Shown here in pieces: positions 16,672-25,430 of a DNA stretch of 64,000 nt. The notes below the pieces were generated by a model. It had not been told where the DNA came from. It was given only the letters and a program-made list of their open reading frames with translations, and did not search any database. Each line of letters opens with the position of its first letter. The stretch's first letter is position 1. The stretch lies in assembly GCF_900187565.1 (NCBI RefSeq), contig NZ_FYED01000013.1:1-64000 (forward strand). Reading direction: 5' to 3'. Origin of the DNA: Pseudomonas sp. Irchel 3A7 (GTDB taxonomy: Bacteria; Pseudomonadota; Gammaproteobacteria; Pseudomonadales; Pseudomonadaceae). Both the position numbers and the translations under genes were made by a program.

Positions 16672-18579
16672 ATGATCAGACAGACGCTCTATGCACCGCT
16701 TGCCGGCTGCTTGCTTGCCATAGCCTGCACTCAAGCAATCGCGGCGCCCAACCCCTATTCGAATTTTATCGTCTTCGGCGACAGCCTCAACGATGCGGGG
16801 CAGTTTACCGACGCCGGTGGCCCTCCCGGCTCTACCCTGCGCTTCACCAACCGTACCGGACCGACTTATCAGGACGGCAGTGGCGAAGTTTACTCCGCAA
16901 ACTCCACCCAACTGCTGGGTGCAAGACTCGGTTTTTCACCGGACCAGACCGCCGCTTCAACCTCGGCCGCGCGTGCTTCCCAGGGTTTGCCTGATGGCAA
17001 TAACTGGGCCGTTGGTGGTTATCGCACCGACCAGATCCTCGACTCGATCACCACCGCATCCGCCACCGGTGAACGCACCCGTGCAGGCTATCTGCCGACC
17101 AACAACTTCCTCGCCGATCCGAACGCGCTGTATTACCTCTCCGGGGGTGGTAATGACTTTCTTCAAGGCCGTGTTCAAAGTGGCGCTCAAGCAAACGCCG
17201 CTGCGGACCGACTGGCAAACAGTGCTCAGGTTCTGCAAACCGCCGGCGCCCGATACATCATGGTCTGGCTGCTGCCCGACCTGGGTTTGACGCCAGCGAT
17301 CAACGGCACGCCTCTGCAGACGCCCACGTCACAGCTGAGCGCAGCCTTCAACCGGCAATTGGTTACGCGACTGGCAGGGATCGATGCCGAAATCATCCCG
17401 CTGAACATTCCACTGCTGTTGCAGGAAACCTTCGCCGATCCAGCGCGATTCGGTTTCGCTACCGGCCAGAATCTGACTGCCACTTGTTTCAGTGGTGACA
17501 GCTGCACCGAAAACGCTACTTACGGCATTAACAGCGCCACCCCGGATCCAAGCAAGTTGATTTACAACGATGGGGTACATCCGACCGAAGCCGGGCAAAA
17601 GCTGGTGTCCGACTACGCATACTCCTTACTCGCTGCGCCCTGGGAGCTGACGCTGTTACCGGAAATGGCCCACGCCACCTTGCGTGCGCATCAGGATGAA
17701 TTGCGCAGCCAATGGCAAGCGGACTGGGAGAACTGGCAAGCCGTCGGCCAATGGCGCGCCATCGTCGCCGGAGGCGGCCAGCATCTCGATGTCGACAGCC
17801 AGACCAGCGGCGCCAGCGCTGATGGCAGCGGCTACAACCTGAACATTGGCGGCAGCTATCGCCTCAATGAAGCCTGGCGTGTGGGCGTGGCGGCCGGCTT
17901 CTATCGTCAGAACCTGGAGGCAGGCAGTAACGACTCCGACTACAAACTCAACAGCTACCTGGCCACCGTATTCGCCCAGTTCCAGCAAAACCGTTGGTGG
18001 GCCGATGCCGCATTGACCGGCGGCAAACTGGACTACGACAACCTCAAGCGTAAATTCGACCTGGGTGCGAGCGAGGGTGCGGAAAAAGGCGACACCGATG
18101 GCTACCTCTGGGCGTTCAGCACACGTATTGGCTACGACATTGCGCAGCCGGGCAGTGAGTGGCACCTGTCACCGTTCATCAGCGCCGATTACGCGAAAGT
18201 GGAAGTCGACGGCTACTCGGAAAATGACAACCGCTCCACGGCATTGACCTTTGATGACCAGAAACGTGATTCAAAACGTCTCGGCGCCGGGCTGCAGGGT
18301 AAATACCAAATCACCCCGCAGACTCAAGTGTTCGGCGAATATGCCCATGAGCGCGAGTATGAGGACGATGTACAGAAGGTGAATATCGCTCTCAATAGCC
18401 TGCCAACTCTCGACTTCAAGCTTGTTGGCTACACGCCACAAAGCCACTTGAATCGTGTGAGTCTGGGAGTCAGCCACAAGTTGACCGCCGATCTGGCGCT
18501 GCGTGGCGGCTATACGTTGCGCAAGGACGACGACTTTACCCAGCAGGGGATTACCGTCGGCGTCAGTCTGGATTTTTGA
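16672..18579 (+). CDS. estA: Autotransporter GDSL esterase (EstA type)
   Basis: Outer-membrane-anchored lipase/esterase of the type V secretion family, 635 residues. Signal peptide MIRQTLYAPLAGCLLAIACTQ ends at QAIAA. The passenger starts with the nucleophile block IVFGDSLNDAG, has a GGGNDF oxyanion block, and ends with the Asp/His block YNDGVHPTEAG. Residues about 320-635 form the beta-barrel translocator, with the terminal VSLDF typical of BAM substrates. The start is ATG at 16672; a TTG two codons earlier is possible. P. aeruginosa EstA is needed for rhamnolipid production and motility. It lies between trpG and trpE. Confidence 0.94.
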   Translation: MIRQTLYAPLAGCLLAIACTQAIAAPNPYSNFIVFGDSLNDAGQFTDAGGPPGSTLRFTNRTGPTYQDGSGEVYSANSTQLLGARLGFSPDQTAASTSAARASQGLPDGNNWAVGGYRTDQILDSITTASATGERTRAGYLPTNNFLADPNALYYLSGGGNDFLQGRVQSGAQANAAADRLANSAQVLQTAGARYIMVWLLPDLGLTPAINGTPLQTPTSQLSAAFNRQLVTRLAGIDAEIIPLNIPLLLQETFADPARFGFATGQNLTATCFSGDSCTENATYGINSATPDPSKLIYNDGVHPTEAGQKLVSDYAYSLLAAPWELTLLPEMAHATLRAHQDELRSQWQADWENWQAVGQWRAIVAGGGQHLDVDSQTSGASADGSGYNLNIGGSYRLNEAWRVGVAAGFYRQNLEAGSNDSDYKLNSYLATVFAQFQQNRWWADAALTGGKLDYDNLKRKFDLGASEGAEKGDTDGYLWAFSTRIGYDIAQPGSEWHLSPFISADYAKVEVDGYSENDNRSTALTFDDQKRDSKRLGAGLQGKYQITPQTQVFGEYAHEREYEDDVQKVNIALNSLPTLDFKLVGYTPQSHLNRVSLGVSHKLTADLALRGGYTLRKDDDFTQQGITVGVSLDF

Positions 18580-18592
18580 AGAGCAACATTGA

Positions 18593-18624
18593 CCTGTGGG
18601 AGCGAGCCTGCTCGCTCCCACAGG
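18593..18624. repeat. REP palindrome acting as a likely terminator
   Basis: Perfect 14-base stem CCTGTGGGAGCGAG / CTCGCTCCCACAGG with a 4-base loop, between the convergent estA and trpE stops. Confidence 0.88.
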
Positions 18625-18629
18625 ACTAG

Positions 18630-20108
18630 TTACTGCGGGGTTTGTTCAGCCAGGGCAACCGCACGGAACATCGCGCGACGCTTGTTCAGGGTTTCTTCCC
18701 ATTCCAGCGCCGGCACCGAGTCGGCGACGATGCCGCCACCGGCCTGCACATGCAGTTCGCCGTTCTTGATCACCGCCGTGCGGATCGCAATGGCAGTGTC
18801 CATGTTGCCGTTCCAGGCGAAGTAGCCGACGGCACCGCCGTAAACACCGCGTTTGACCGGTTCCAGTTCGTCGATGATTTCCATTGCGCGAATTTTCGGC
18901 GCGCCGGATAACGTACCCGCCGGCAGAATCGCCCGCAATGCGTCCATTGCCGTCAGGCCGGCCTTCAACTGGCCAGTGACGTTAGACACGATGTGCATCA
19001 CATTGGAATAGCGCTCGATGACCATCTTCTCGGTGAGTTTCACCGAACCGACCTCCGACACGCGACCGGTATCGTTACGGCCCAGATCAATCAGCATCAG
19101 GTGCTCGGCGATTTCCTTGGCGTCCGACAGCAGGTCTTTTTCCAGCTCCAGATCAGCCTCTTCGTTGGCACCACGCGGACGGGTGCCGGCAATCGGACGC
19201 ACAGTGATCAGATTGTCTTCGACCCGCACCAGCACTTCCGGCGAACTGCCAACGACGTGGAAGTCGCCGAAGTTGAAGAAGTACATGTAAGGCGTCGGGT
19301 TGAAGCAGCGCAGCGCGCGGTACAGATCGATCGGGGCAGCCTTGAAGTCGATCGACATGCGCTGGGACGGCACCACTTGCATGCAGTCACCGGCCAGGAT
19401 GTATTCCTTGATGGTGTCGACGGCTTTTTCGTAATCGTCCTGTGTGAAGCTTGAGCGAAACACCGGGTCAGCCGATTGCTGCTTGCTGAAATCCAGCCCA
19501 CGACGCGGAGTGATCGGCTGACGAAGCTTCTCCAGCAGCTCTTCCAGACGCGCACGACCTTGTTCGAAAGCATCTTCCTGCGCCGGATCGGCCAGGACGA
19601 TCGCATGCATCTTGCCGGCGAGGTTGTCGAACACCACCACCGCGTCGGAGACCATCAGCAGAATGTCCGGCACGCCCAGTGGGTCCGGATTCGGGCATTT
19701 ACCCAGACGCTTTTCCACATAGCGCACGCAGTCGTAGCCGAAATAACCCACCAGGCCACCGTTGAAACGTGGCAGGCCGGCGATGGTCGGCACGTTGTAG
19801 CGGGACTTGAAGGCTTCGACGAAGGCCAGCGGATCTTCGACGTCATGGCTTTCGGTTTCAACGCCGTCGACGGTCACGCTGACGTGATGATCATGAACCC
19901 GCAGCACGGTACGGCACGGCAGGCCGATGATCGAGTAGCGGCCCCATTTTTCGCCGCCCTGTACCGATTCCAGCAGGTAAGAGTTGGGTTCGTCAGCCAG
20001 TTTCAGGTAGATCGACAGCGGCGTGTCGAAGTCGGCCAGGGTTTCGCAGGCAAGCGGGATGCGGTTGTAGCCGGCAGCGGCCAAACGCAGGAATTCTTCG
20101 CGGATCAT
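18630..20108 (-). CDS. trpE: Anthranilate synthase component I
   Basis: Converts chorismate and ammonia to anthranilate, the committed step of tryptophan synthesis. The 492 residues have the N-terminal feedback-site region (PLSIYLKLADEPNSYLLESVQGGEKWGRYS). The chorismate-binding domain carries PIAGTRPRG, LIDLGRNDTGRVSEVG, and LPAGTLSGAPKIRAMEIIDELE. It follows gph with a 71-base gap and a trp leader ORF upstream. It is separated from its partner trpG by estA, the split trp arrangement usual in Pseudomonas. Confidence 0.98.
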   Translation of the reverse strand: MIREEFLRLAAAGYNRIPLACETLADFDTPLSIYLKLADEPNSYLLESVQGGEKWGRYSIIGLPCRTVLRVHDHHVSVTVDGVETESHDVEDPLAFVEAFKSRYNVPTIAGLPRFNGGLVGYFGYDCVRYVEKRLGKCPNPDPLGVPDILLMVSDAVVVFDNLAGKMHAIVLADPAQEDAFEQGRARLEELLEKLRQPITPRRGLDFSKQQSADPVFRSSFTQDDYEKAVDTIKEYILAGDCMQVVPSQRMSIDFKAAPIDLYRALRCFNPTPYMYFFNFGDFHVVGSSPEVLVRVEDNLITVRPIAGTRPRGANEEADLELEKDLLSDAKEIAEHLMLIDLGRNDTGRVSEVGSVKLTEKMVIERYSNVMHIVSNVTGQLKAGLTAMDALRAILPAGTLSGAPKIRAMEIIDELEPVKRGVYGGAVGYFAWNGNMDTAIAIRTAVIKNGELHVQAGGGIVADSVPALEWEETLNKRRAMFRAVALAEQTPQ

Positions 20109-20154
20109 GATGTGCCTCGTGGCTTGAGGGTCTGACAGTCAGGTATGCAAACGC

Positions 20155-20169
20155 GCCGGGGTAACCGGC
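20155..20169 (-). promoter_or_regulatory. Candidate attenuator hairpin before trpE
   Basis: GCCGG and CCGGC (20155-20159 with 20165-20169) pair across a five-base loop, 10 bases past the leader stop on the minus strand, followed by GCGUUUGC. The adjoining GGCGCG could instead pair with the CGCGCC at the end of the leader ORF, giving an alternative fold. The U-run is short. Confidence 0.4.
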
Positions 20170-20179
20170 CAGGAACAAG

Positions 20180-20248
20180 TCAGGCGCGCCAACGCCAGCG
20201 GGCCAGGGCCTTGATGACTTTCATCCAGAGTTTGCGAGTGACCACCAC
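20180..20248 (-). CDS. Candidate trp leader peptide before trpE, in frame inside the gph 3' end
   Basis: The last 22 codons of gph, from a GTG at 20246-20248, match the trpGDC leader in length and end VIKALARWRWRA-stop. A shorter internal start at ATG 20222-20224 would give MKVIKALARWRWRA. The stop is 71 bases before trpE. Neither start has a strong ribosome site, so the Trp codons may be read mainly by ribosomes translating gph itself. That is inference. Confidence 0.55.
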   Translation of the reverse strand: MVVTRKLWMKVIKALARWRWRA

Positions 20249-20998
20249 GATGGCGTTTCCAGAAGGGGGTTGGACAGCGTCGGGCAACGTTATCTCAGCG
20301 GCCGGATCCAGGCAACCGGGAATTAGTTTGCGCAGATCATCGATAACCAGCGTCGGCGACTCTTCGGCAATCGGCCGCCCATGGTTGTAGCCGTAACTCA
20401 ACGCCACGCACTTGACCCCCGCCGCTTTCGCCGCCAGCACATCGCTGCGCGAATCGCCGACGAACAAGGATTGCGAGGCCGGGATGTTGGTCATCTTCAT
20501 CACGAAAAACAGCGCGGCCGGGTCCGGTTTTTTCTGTGGCAAGGTATCGCCGCCGATGATCAGGCGGAAATACCGGCCGATCTTCATCTGATCCAGCAAC
20601 GGTGCGACGAAGCGCTCCGGCTTGTTGGTGATCAGCGCCATCTCGACACCCTGCTTGTGCAGCCATTTCAGGGTGTCGCGCACGCCGGGATAGACCACGG
20701 TCAGCTCATGGCTTTCGCCATACGCCTGCATGAAAATCTCCAACGCTCTTTCGGCCTCGGTGTCATCGACCGCCGAATGGTCGAGACCACCGGCCAGCGC
20801 GCGGCGAACCAGCACCGGCGCACCATTGCCGACCCACTCGCGAACCGATTCGATACCGGCGGGTGCACGGCCGAGCTTGAGCAGCATGTTATCCACAGCC
20901 GCCGCGAGGTCAGGAACCGAGTCGATCAAAGTGCCATCCAGATCGAACATCACCAGCCTTGGCAGACTTCCCGGGAACAGCTGCTCGAAACCACTCAT
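20180..20998 (-). CDS. gph: Phosphoglycolate phosphatase
   Basis: HAD-family phosphatase removing 2-phosphoglycolate. Catalytic DxDxT is MFDLDGTLIDS near the N-terminus. Motif II/III elements are ALITNKPERF and KKPDPAALFFV, and motif IV is LFVGDSRSDVLAAKAAG. The 272 residues exceed the 252 of E. coli Gph. The excess is a basic C-terminal tail ending ALARWRWRA, which matches the leader peptide before trpGDC. Start ATG overlaps the rpe stop by four bases. trpE follows, so rpe-gph-trpE is one likely transcript. Confidence 0.95.
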   Translation of the reverse strand: MSGFEQLFPGSLPRLVMFDLDGTLIDSVPDLAAAVDNMLLKLGRAPAGIESVREWVGNGAPVLVRRALAGGLDHSAVDDTEAERALEIFMQAYGESHELTVVYPGVRDTLKWLHKQGVEMALITNKPERFVAPLLDQMKIGRYFRLIIGGDTLPQKKPDPAALFFVMKMTNIPASQSLFVGDSRSDVLAAKAAGVKCVALSYGYNHGRPIAEESPTLVIDDLRKLIPGCLDPAAEITLPDAVQPPSGNAIVVVTRKLWMKVIKALARWRWRA

Positions 20999-21669
20999 GG
21001 GCGAGCCAGCGCCAGTTCGGAGCGCATCTTCTCGATCACTTCCTGGTAGTTCGGGGCATTGAAGATCGCCGAGCCGGCGACAAAGGTGTCGGCACCCGCC
21101 GCAGCGATTTCACGAATGTTGTTCACGTTCACGCCGCCATCGATTTCCAGGCGGATGTCGCGACCGGACGCATCGATCAAGGCCCGCGCTTCGCGCAACT
21201 TGTCGAGCGTGCCGGGAATGAACTTCTGCCCGCCGAAGCCCGGGTTGACGCTCATCAGCAGGATCATGTCGACCTTGTCCATCACGTACTTGAGTACGTC
21301 CAGCGGAGTCGCCGGGTTGAACACCAGACCCGACTTGCAGCCGCCTTCGCGGATAAGTTGCAGGGAACGGTCAACGTGCTGCGTGGCTTCCGGGTGGAAG
21401 GTGATGTAAGTCGCGCCGGCCTCGATGAAATCACCGACGATGCGGTCCACCGGGCTGACCATCAGGTGCGCGTCGATCGGCGCGGTTACGCCGTACTTGC
21501 GCAGCGCCGCACACACCATCGGGCCGATGGTCAGGTTTGGAACGTAGTGGTTGTCCATGACATCGAAGTGCACGAAGTCGGCGCCGGCGGCCAGGACGTT
21601 GTCCACTTCTTCGCCCAGGCGGGCAAAGTCGGCGGAGAGAATCGACGGAGCAATTACGAAGGGCTGCAT
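20995..21669 (-). CDS. rpe: Ribulose-phosphate 3-epimerase
   Basis: Pentose phosphate enzyme interconverting ribulose-5-P and xylulose-5-P. TIM barrel of 224 residues starting MQPFVIAPSILSADFARLGEE. Metal and catalytic motifs are HFDVMDNHYVPN, PIDAHLMV, MSVNPGFGGQKF and EIDGGVNVNNI. A frame 22 codons longer exists but starts outside the conserved region. Translation is probably coupled to gph (ATGA overlap). Confidence 0.97.
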   Translation of the reverse strand: MQPFVIAPSILSADFARLGEEVDNVLAAGADFVHFDVMDNHYVPNLTIGPMVCAALRKYGVTAPIDAHLMVSPVDRIVGDFIEAGATYITFHPEATQHVDRSLQLIREGGCKSGLVFNPATPLDVLKYVMDKVDMILLMSVNPGFGGQKFIPGTLDKLREARALIDASGRDIRLEIDGGVNVNNIREIAAAGADTFVAGSAIFNAPNYQEVIEKMRSELALARP

Positions 21670-21783
21670 GACGCACCTTTTCTGAGCTAAATCACGATGG
21701 CGCGCATTGTATACCTCATGCTTTGACGCGCGCACCGTGAGCGCGATGATTGGGCTTTGCCATCAGTTTCAACGGCAAAGGTT

Positions 21784-22932
21784 CTAATAAGCCGCGCGGT
21801 AGATCTTCTCGATATCGACGGCACTGAGTTTGCGCGGATTATTGCGCATCAGACGCTCGATCCCCGCGGCTTCGACGGCCATGGCCGGGATGGCGTCCTC
21901 CGGCACCCCGAAACTGCGCAGCCCTGGGGGGATTTCCACAGCCGCGCACAACATGCTCATGGCCTCCACGGCTTTATCGGCCGCCTCGCTAACACTCAGA
22001 TGAGCGGTCTTCACCCCCATGGCTTCGGCAATATCCTGCATGCGTTCGATGCAAGCCATCTTGTTCCAGGTCATGACATAGGGCAGTAACAAAGCGTTGC
22101 TCACCCCATGGGCGATGTTGAAGCGCCCCCCCAGCGGATATGCCAGCGCATGCACCGCGCCGACCCCGGCATTGCCGAACGCCATGCCGGCCATCAGGCT
22201 GGCGGTGGCCATGTCCTCACGGGCCTGCAAGTTGGACGGGTTGGCGTAGGCCTTGGGTAAAGCCTTGGCGATCAGCTTGATCGCGCCGATGGCCAGGGCG
22301 TCGGTTATCGGCGAGGCGTTGATCGACAGGTACGATTCGATGGCATGCACCAACGCGTCGATGCCACTGGCGGCGGTGACACTGCGCGGGCAGGTCAGGG
22401 TCATTTGCGGGCTGACCAACGCCACATCCGGCAACAGGTAGTCGCTGACGATCCCCTTCTTCAATTGCGCGACCTTGTCGGAGAGGATCGCCACGTTGGT
22501 CACTTCCGAACCGGTGCCGGCGGTGGTTGGAATCGCGATCAGCGGCGGGCCCTTGCGCGGAACCTGGTCGATGCCGAACAAATCCTCCAGCGCCCCGTGA
22601 TATCCGGCATAGGCGGCAACGCTCTTGGCGATATCGATGGCACTGCCGCCGCCCAGACCGATCAACCCGTCGTGCCCGCCCTCACGGTAAACCCGCATGC
22701 AATCTTCGACGATGGCGATTTCCGGATCAGGCAGTACCCGGTCGAAGATCTCGTAGCTGCGCTCCCCGAGCTGCGCCAGCGCCAGTTCGACCGTGCCGGA
22801 CTTGACCAGGGCGGCGTCGGTGACGATCAGCGGATTGTCGATGTCCAGACGGGTCAGCTCCGCCGCCAGTTGCTCGATAGCCCCTGCGCCGGTGATCAGT
22901 TTGTGAGCGATTTTGAAAGAAGAAAGACTCAT
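21784..22932 (-). CDS. Iron-containing alcohol dehydrogenase
   Basis: Group III Fe-ADH of 382 residues. The nucleotide-binding loop GLGGGSAIDIAKSVA and IPTTAGTGSEVTNVAIL are canonical. Metal ligands are expected in ASGIDALVHAIES and AHGVSNALLLPYVMTWN (H in NIAHGVSNA). Physiological substrate not evident; relatives act on 1,2-propanediol, butanol or methanol. It stands alone between a REP doublet and rpe. Confidence 0.9.
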   Translation of the reverse strand: MSLSSFKIAHKLITGAGAIEQLAAELTRLDIDNPLIVTDAALVKSGTVELALAQLGERSYEIFDRVLPDPEIAIVEDCMRVYREGGHDGLIGLGGGSAIDIAKSVAAYAGYHGALEDLFGIDQVPRKGPPLIAIPTTAGTGSEVTNVAILSDKVAQLKKGIVSDYLLPDVALVSPQMTLTCPRSVTAASGIDALVHAIESYLSINASPITDALAIGAIKLIAKALPKAYANPSNLQAREDMATASLMAGMAFGNAGVGAVHALAYPLGGRFNIAHGVSNALLLPYVMTWNKMACIERMQDIAEAMGVKTAHLSVSEAADKAVEAMSMLCAAVEIPPGLRSFGVPEDAIPAMAVEAAGIERLMRNNPRKLSAVDIEKIYRAAY

Positions 22933-23036
22933 GTGCGCAGCCTCTTATAGGTAGGGGAGCTGGGCACAATAGTAGCTGGGGATTTGGGGTTCGCTGGTAT
23001 TCAGGTCGTGAATGAACTGAAGGTCCGCTAGAGCCC

Positions 23037-23129
23037 CTGTGGGAGCAAGCCTGCTCGCGAAGACGGTTGAACATTCGACATTTGAGTCGACTGACACTCC
23101 GCTTTCGCGAGCAGGCCCGCTCCCACAGT
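23037..23129. repeat. Paired REP elements (BIME)
   Basis: Two opposed REPs, CTGTGGGAGCAAGCCTGCTC (23037-23056) and GAGCAGGCCCGCTCCCACAG (23109-23128), between the Fe-ADH gene and the ABC permease gene. Confidence 0.88.
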
Positions 23130-23145
23130 TGATAGAAGCGTGGCG

Positions 23146-23970
23146 CTAGACCTGCGCGGTACGCAGTTTCTCGCTACGGCCACGCAGCCATTCCAGGGTC
23201 AGCAACAGAATCACCGAGAAGGCGATCAGCAACGTCGCGGCGGCGGCGATGGTCGGGCTGAGGTTTTCGCGGATACCGCTGAACATCTGCCGTGGCAGGG
23301 TTGCTTGCTCTGGGCCGGCGAGGAACAGCGTCACCACCACCTCATCGAACGAGGTGGCGAAGGCGAACAACGCTCCGGAGATCACACCGGGAGCAATCAG
23401 CGGCAAGGTCACTCTACGGAATGTGGTCAGCGGCGAAGCTCCGAGGCTCGCAGCAGCACGCACCAGATTGTAGTTAAAGCCCTGCAAGGTCGCCGACACC
23501 GTGATGATCACGAACGGCACACCCAACACCGCATGCACCACAATCAGCGAGAAGAAGCTGTTGCCCAGGCCCAAGGGCGCAAAGAACAGATAGCTGGCCA
23601 CACCGATGATCACCACCGGCACCACCATCGGTGAAATCACCAACGCCATGACCAGCGCCTTGCCCGGGAAATCGCCGCGGGTCAGGCCGATCGCTGCCAA
23701 TGTTCCAAACACCATGGCCAGCACTGTGGCCGCCGGGGCAACGATGATGCTGTTCTTCAGTGCCCGCATCCACTCCGCCGACGCGAAGAAGTCGTGGTAC
23801 CACTGCAACGAGAAGCCTTGCAGCGGGTACACCAGGAAGCTGCCGGAGTTGAACGACAGCGGAATGATCACCAGTACCGGCAGGATCAGGAACAACAGAA
23901 TCAGGCCGCAGAGAATCCGCAAGCTGTAGAACCACACCCGCTCGATGGGCGACATATAAGGACTCAGCAT
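23146..23970 (-). CDS. ABC transporter permease, polyamine type (PotC/PotI-like)
   Basis: Inner-membrane permease of 274 residues with about six helices. The EAA loop is recognisable as AAASLGASPLTTFRRVTLPLIAPGVISG. The N-terminal line LILLFLILPVLVIIPLSFNSG is typical of the PotC/YdcV class. Last gene of a four-gene operon (ATPase, binding protein, permease, permease). The partner permease ends 12 bases upstream. Substrate probably a polyamine or similar cation, by family only. Confidence 0.88.
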   Translation of the reverse strand: MLSPYMSPIERVWFYSLRILCGLILLFLILPVLVIIPLSFNSGSFLVYPLQGFSLQWYHDFFASAEWMRALKNSIIVAPAATVLAMVFGTLAAIGLTRGDFPGKALVMALVISPMVVPVVIIGVASYLFFAPLGLGNSFFSLIVVHAVLGVPFVIITVSATLQGFNYNLVRAAASLGASPLTTFRRVTLPLIAPGVISGALFAFATSFDEVVVTLFLAGPEQATLPRQMFSGIRENLSPTIAAAATLLIAFSVILLLTLEWLRGRSEKLRTAQV

Positions 23971-23982
23971 TTCATTCTCCCC

Positions 23983-25230
23983 TTAGCTCAGGCGCAGGCG
24001 GCTCGCGCCCACCAGCCAGCTGTAAATCAGATAAAGCACCACGGTCGCCAGGAGCAGCAGCCCGCCCAGCGCGGTCGCCATGCCCCAGTTGATGCTGGTG
24101 TTGGTGTAGAAGGCGACGAAATAGCTGACCATCTGATCGTTCGGGCTACCCAGCAACGCCGGGGTGATGTAGTAGCCGATGGCGAGGATGAACACCAACA
24201 GGCAACCGGCGCCGACACCGGCATAGGTTTGCGGGAAGTACACCCGCCAGAAACTGGCGAATGGGTGGCAGCCCAGGGAAATCGCCGCACGCATGTAGGT
24301 CGGCGAGATGCCTTTCATCACGCTGTAGATCGGCAGGATCATGAACGGCAGCAGGATGTGCACCATGGAGATGTAGACACCGATGCGGTTGAACACCAGC
24401 TCCACCGGTTTATCGATGATGCCTAGAGCCATCAGGCCGCTGTTGATCAAGCCACCCGATTGCAGCAGAACGATCCATGCCGCGACACGCACCAGGATCG
24501 ACGTCCAGAACGGCAACAGCACCAGAATCATCAGCAAGTTGCTTTGCCGTGATGGCAGGTTTGCCAGCAGGTAAGCCAATGGATAGGCCAGCACCAGGCA
24601 GATCACGGTAATGATCAGGCCCATCCAGAAGGTGCGGGCAAAGATGTCGAGGTAGATCGCCTGGTCGGGTGTGGCCGGCGCCAGTTCGCCGAGGTCGTCG
24701 ATACGGTGATCGACGGCGGCCAGCAGGTAGTACGGAGTGATGCTGCTGGTGTTGCGGCGAACCGCTTGCCAGTAGGCGGGGTCGCCCCAGCGCTCGTCGA
24801 GACCTTCCAGCGCTTCTTTATAAGAGGCCGGTTCGGTGGCGAATGGCAAGGCTCGGGCAGTTTTGGTCAGCAGGCTGCGGTAGCCGGCCAACTCCATGTT
24901 CAAGCGCTTGGACAAATCGCCCAAGGTCTGATTCTTGCGGGCTTCAGCCAGGTCTTCGCTGGCAGCCTTGTAAACCGGTTCAGCGGGCAGGCCGCGGCCG
25001 TCCCAACTGGCGATGGCCGCCACGGTGCGTGGCATGCCGCCGACTACTTCCGGGTTACCGACGCTTTTGTAGAGCAGCGCCACGATCGGCACCAGGAACA
25101 CCAGCAACAGAAACAGCACCAGCGGCGCGATCAAGGCCTGGGCCTTCCAGCGGTTGACCCGCTCGGCGTGCTTGAGCCGCTGCTTCAAGGTGGGGTCAGT
25201 GCCCGCGTTCACGGGAATGGCGATGGCCAT
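23983..25230 (-). CDS. ABC transporter permease, polyamine type (PotB/YdcU-like)
   Basis: First permease of the pair, 415 residues from MAIAIPVNAGTDPT. After a cytoplasmic N-terminus and first helix (ALIAPLVLFLLLVFLVPIVALLY), a periplasmic domain of roughly 130 residues intervenes before the remaining helices. The EAA loop is AAISLGCHPFASFWRVYFPQTYAGVGAG. The insertion makes it longer than PotB. A longer frame upstream reads through a REP-like repeat and is rejected. Confidence 0.86.
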   Translation of the reverse strand: MAIAIPVNAGTDPTLKQRLKHAERVNRWKAQALIAPLVLFLLLVFLVPIVALLYKSVGNPEVVGGMPRTVAAIASWDGRGLPAEPVYKAASEDLAEARKNQTLGDLSKRLNMELAGYRSLLTKTARALPFATEPASYKEALEGLDERWGDPAYWQAVRRNTSSITPYYLLAAVDHRIDDLGELAPATPDQAIYLDIFARTFWMGLIITVICLVLAYPLAYLLANLPSRQSNLLMILVLLPFWTSILVRVAAWIVLLQSGGLINSGLMALGIIDKPVELVFNRIGVYISMVHILLPFMILPIYSVMKGISPTYMRAAISLGCHPFASFWRVYFPQTYAGVGAGCLLVFILAIGYYITPALLGSPNDQMVSYFVAFYTNTSINWGMATALGGLLLLATVVLYLIYSWLVGASRLRLS

Positions 25231-25263
25231 GGCGTACTCCGGAAATCTTTGATCAATCGATAA

Positions 25264-25396
25264 TGTGGGAGCGAACTCGTGTGGCGAGCGAGCGAGCTTG
25301 CTCGCGCTGGGCTGCGAAGCGGCCCCAAAATTACGTAAAAAATCGCCAATTTTGTGAGTGCTGCGCACTCAAGCGGGAGCAAGCTCCCTCGCCACA
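25264..25396. repeat. REP-related repeats inside the ABC operon
   Basis: A 67-base copy (25264-25330) with GTGGGAGCGAACTCG and GAGCGAGCTTGCTCGC, and a second part at 25372-25396, sit between the binding-protein and permease genes. They may act to stabilise the upstream mRNA or lower downstream expression; inference from known REP roles. Confidence 0.7.
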
Positions 25397-25430
25397 AAAG
25401 CCCGCCCTCACAGGAGGGCGAGCCCTCTGG

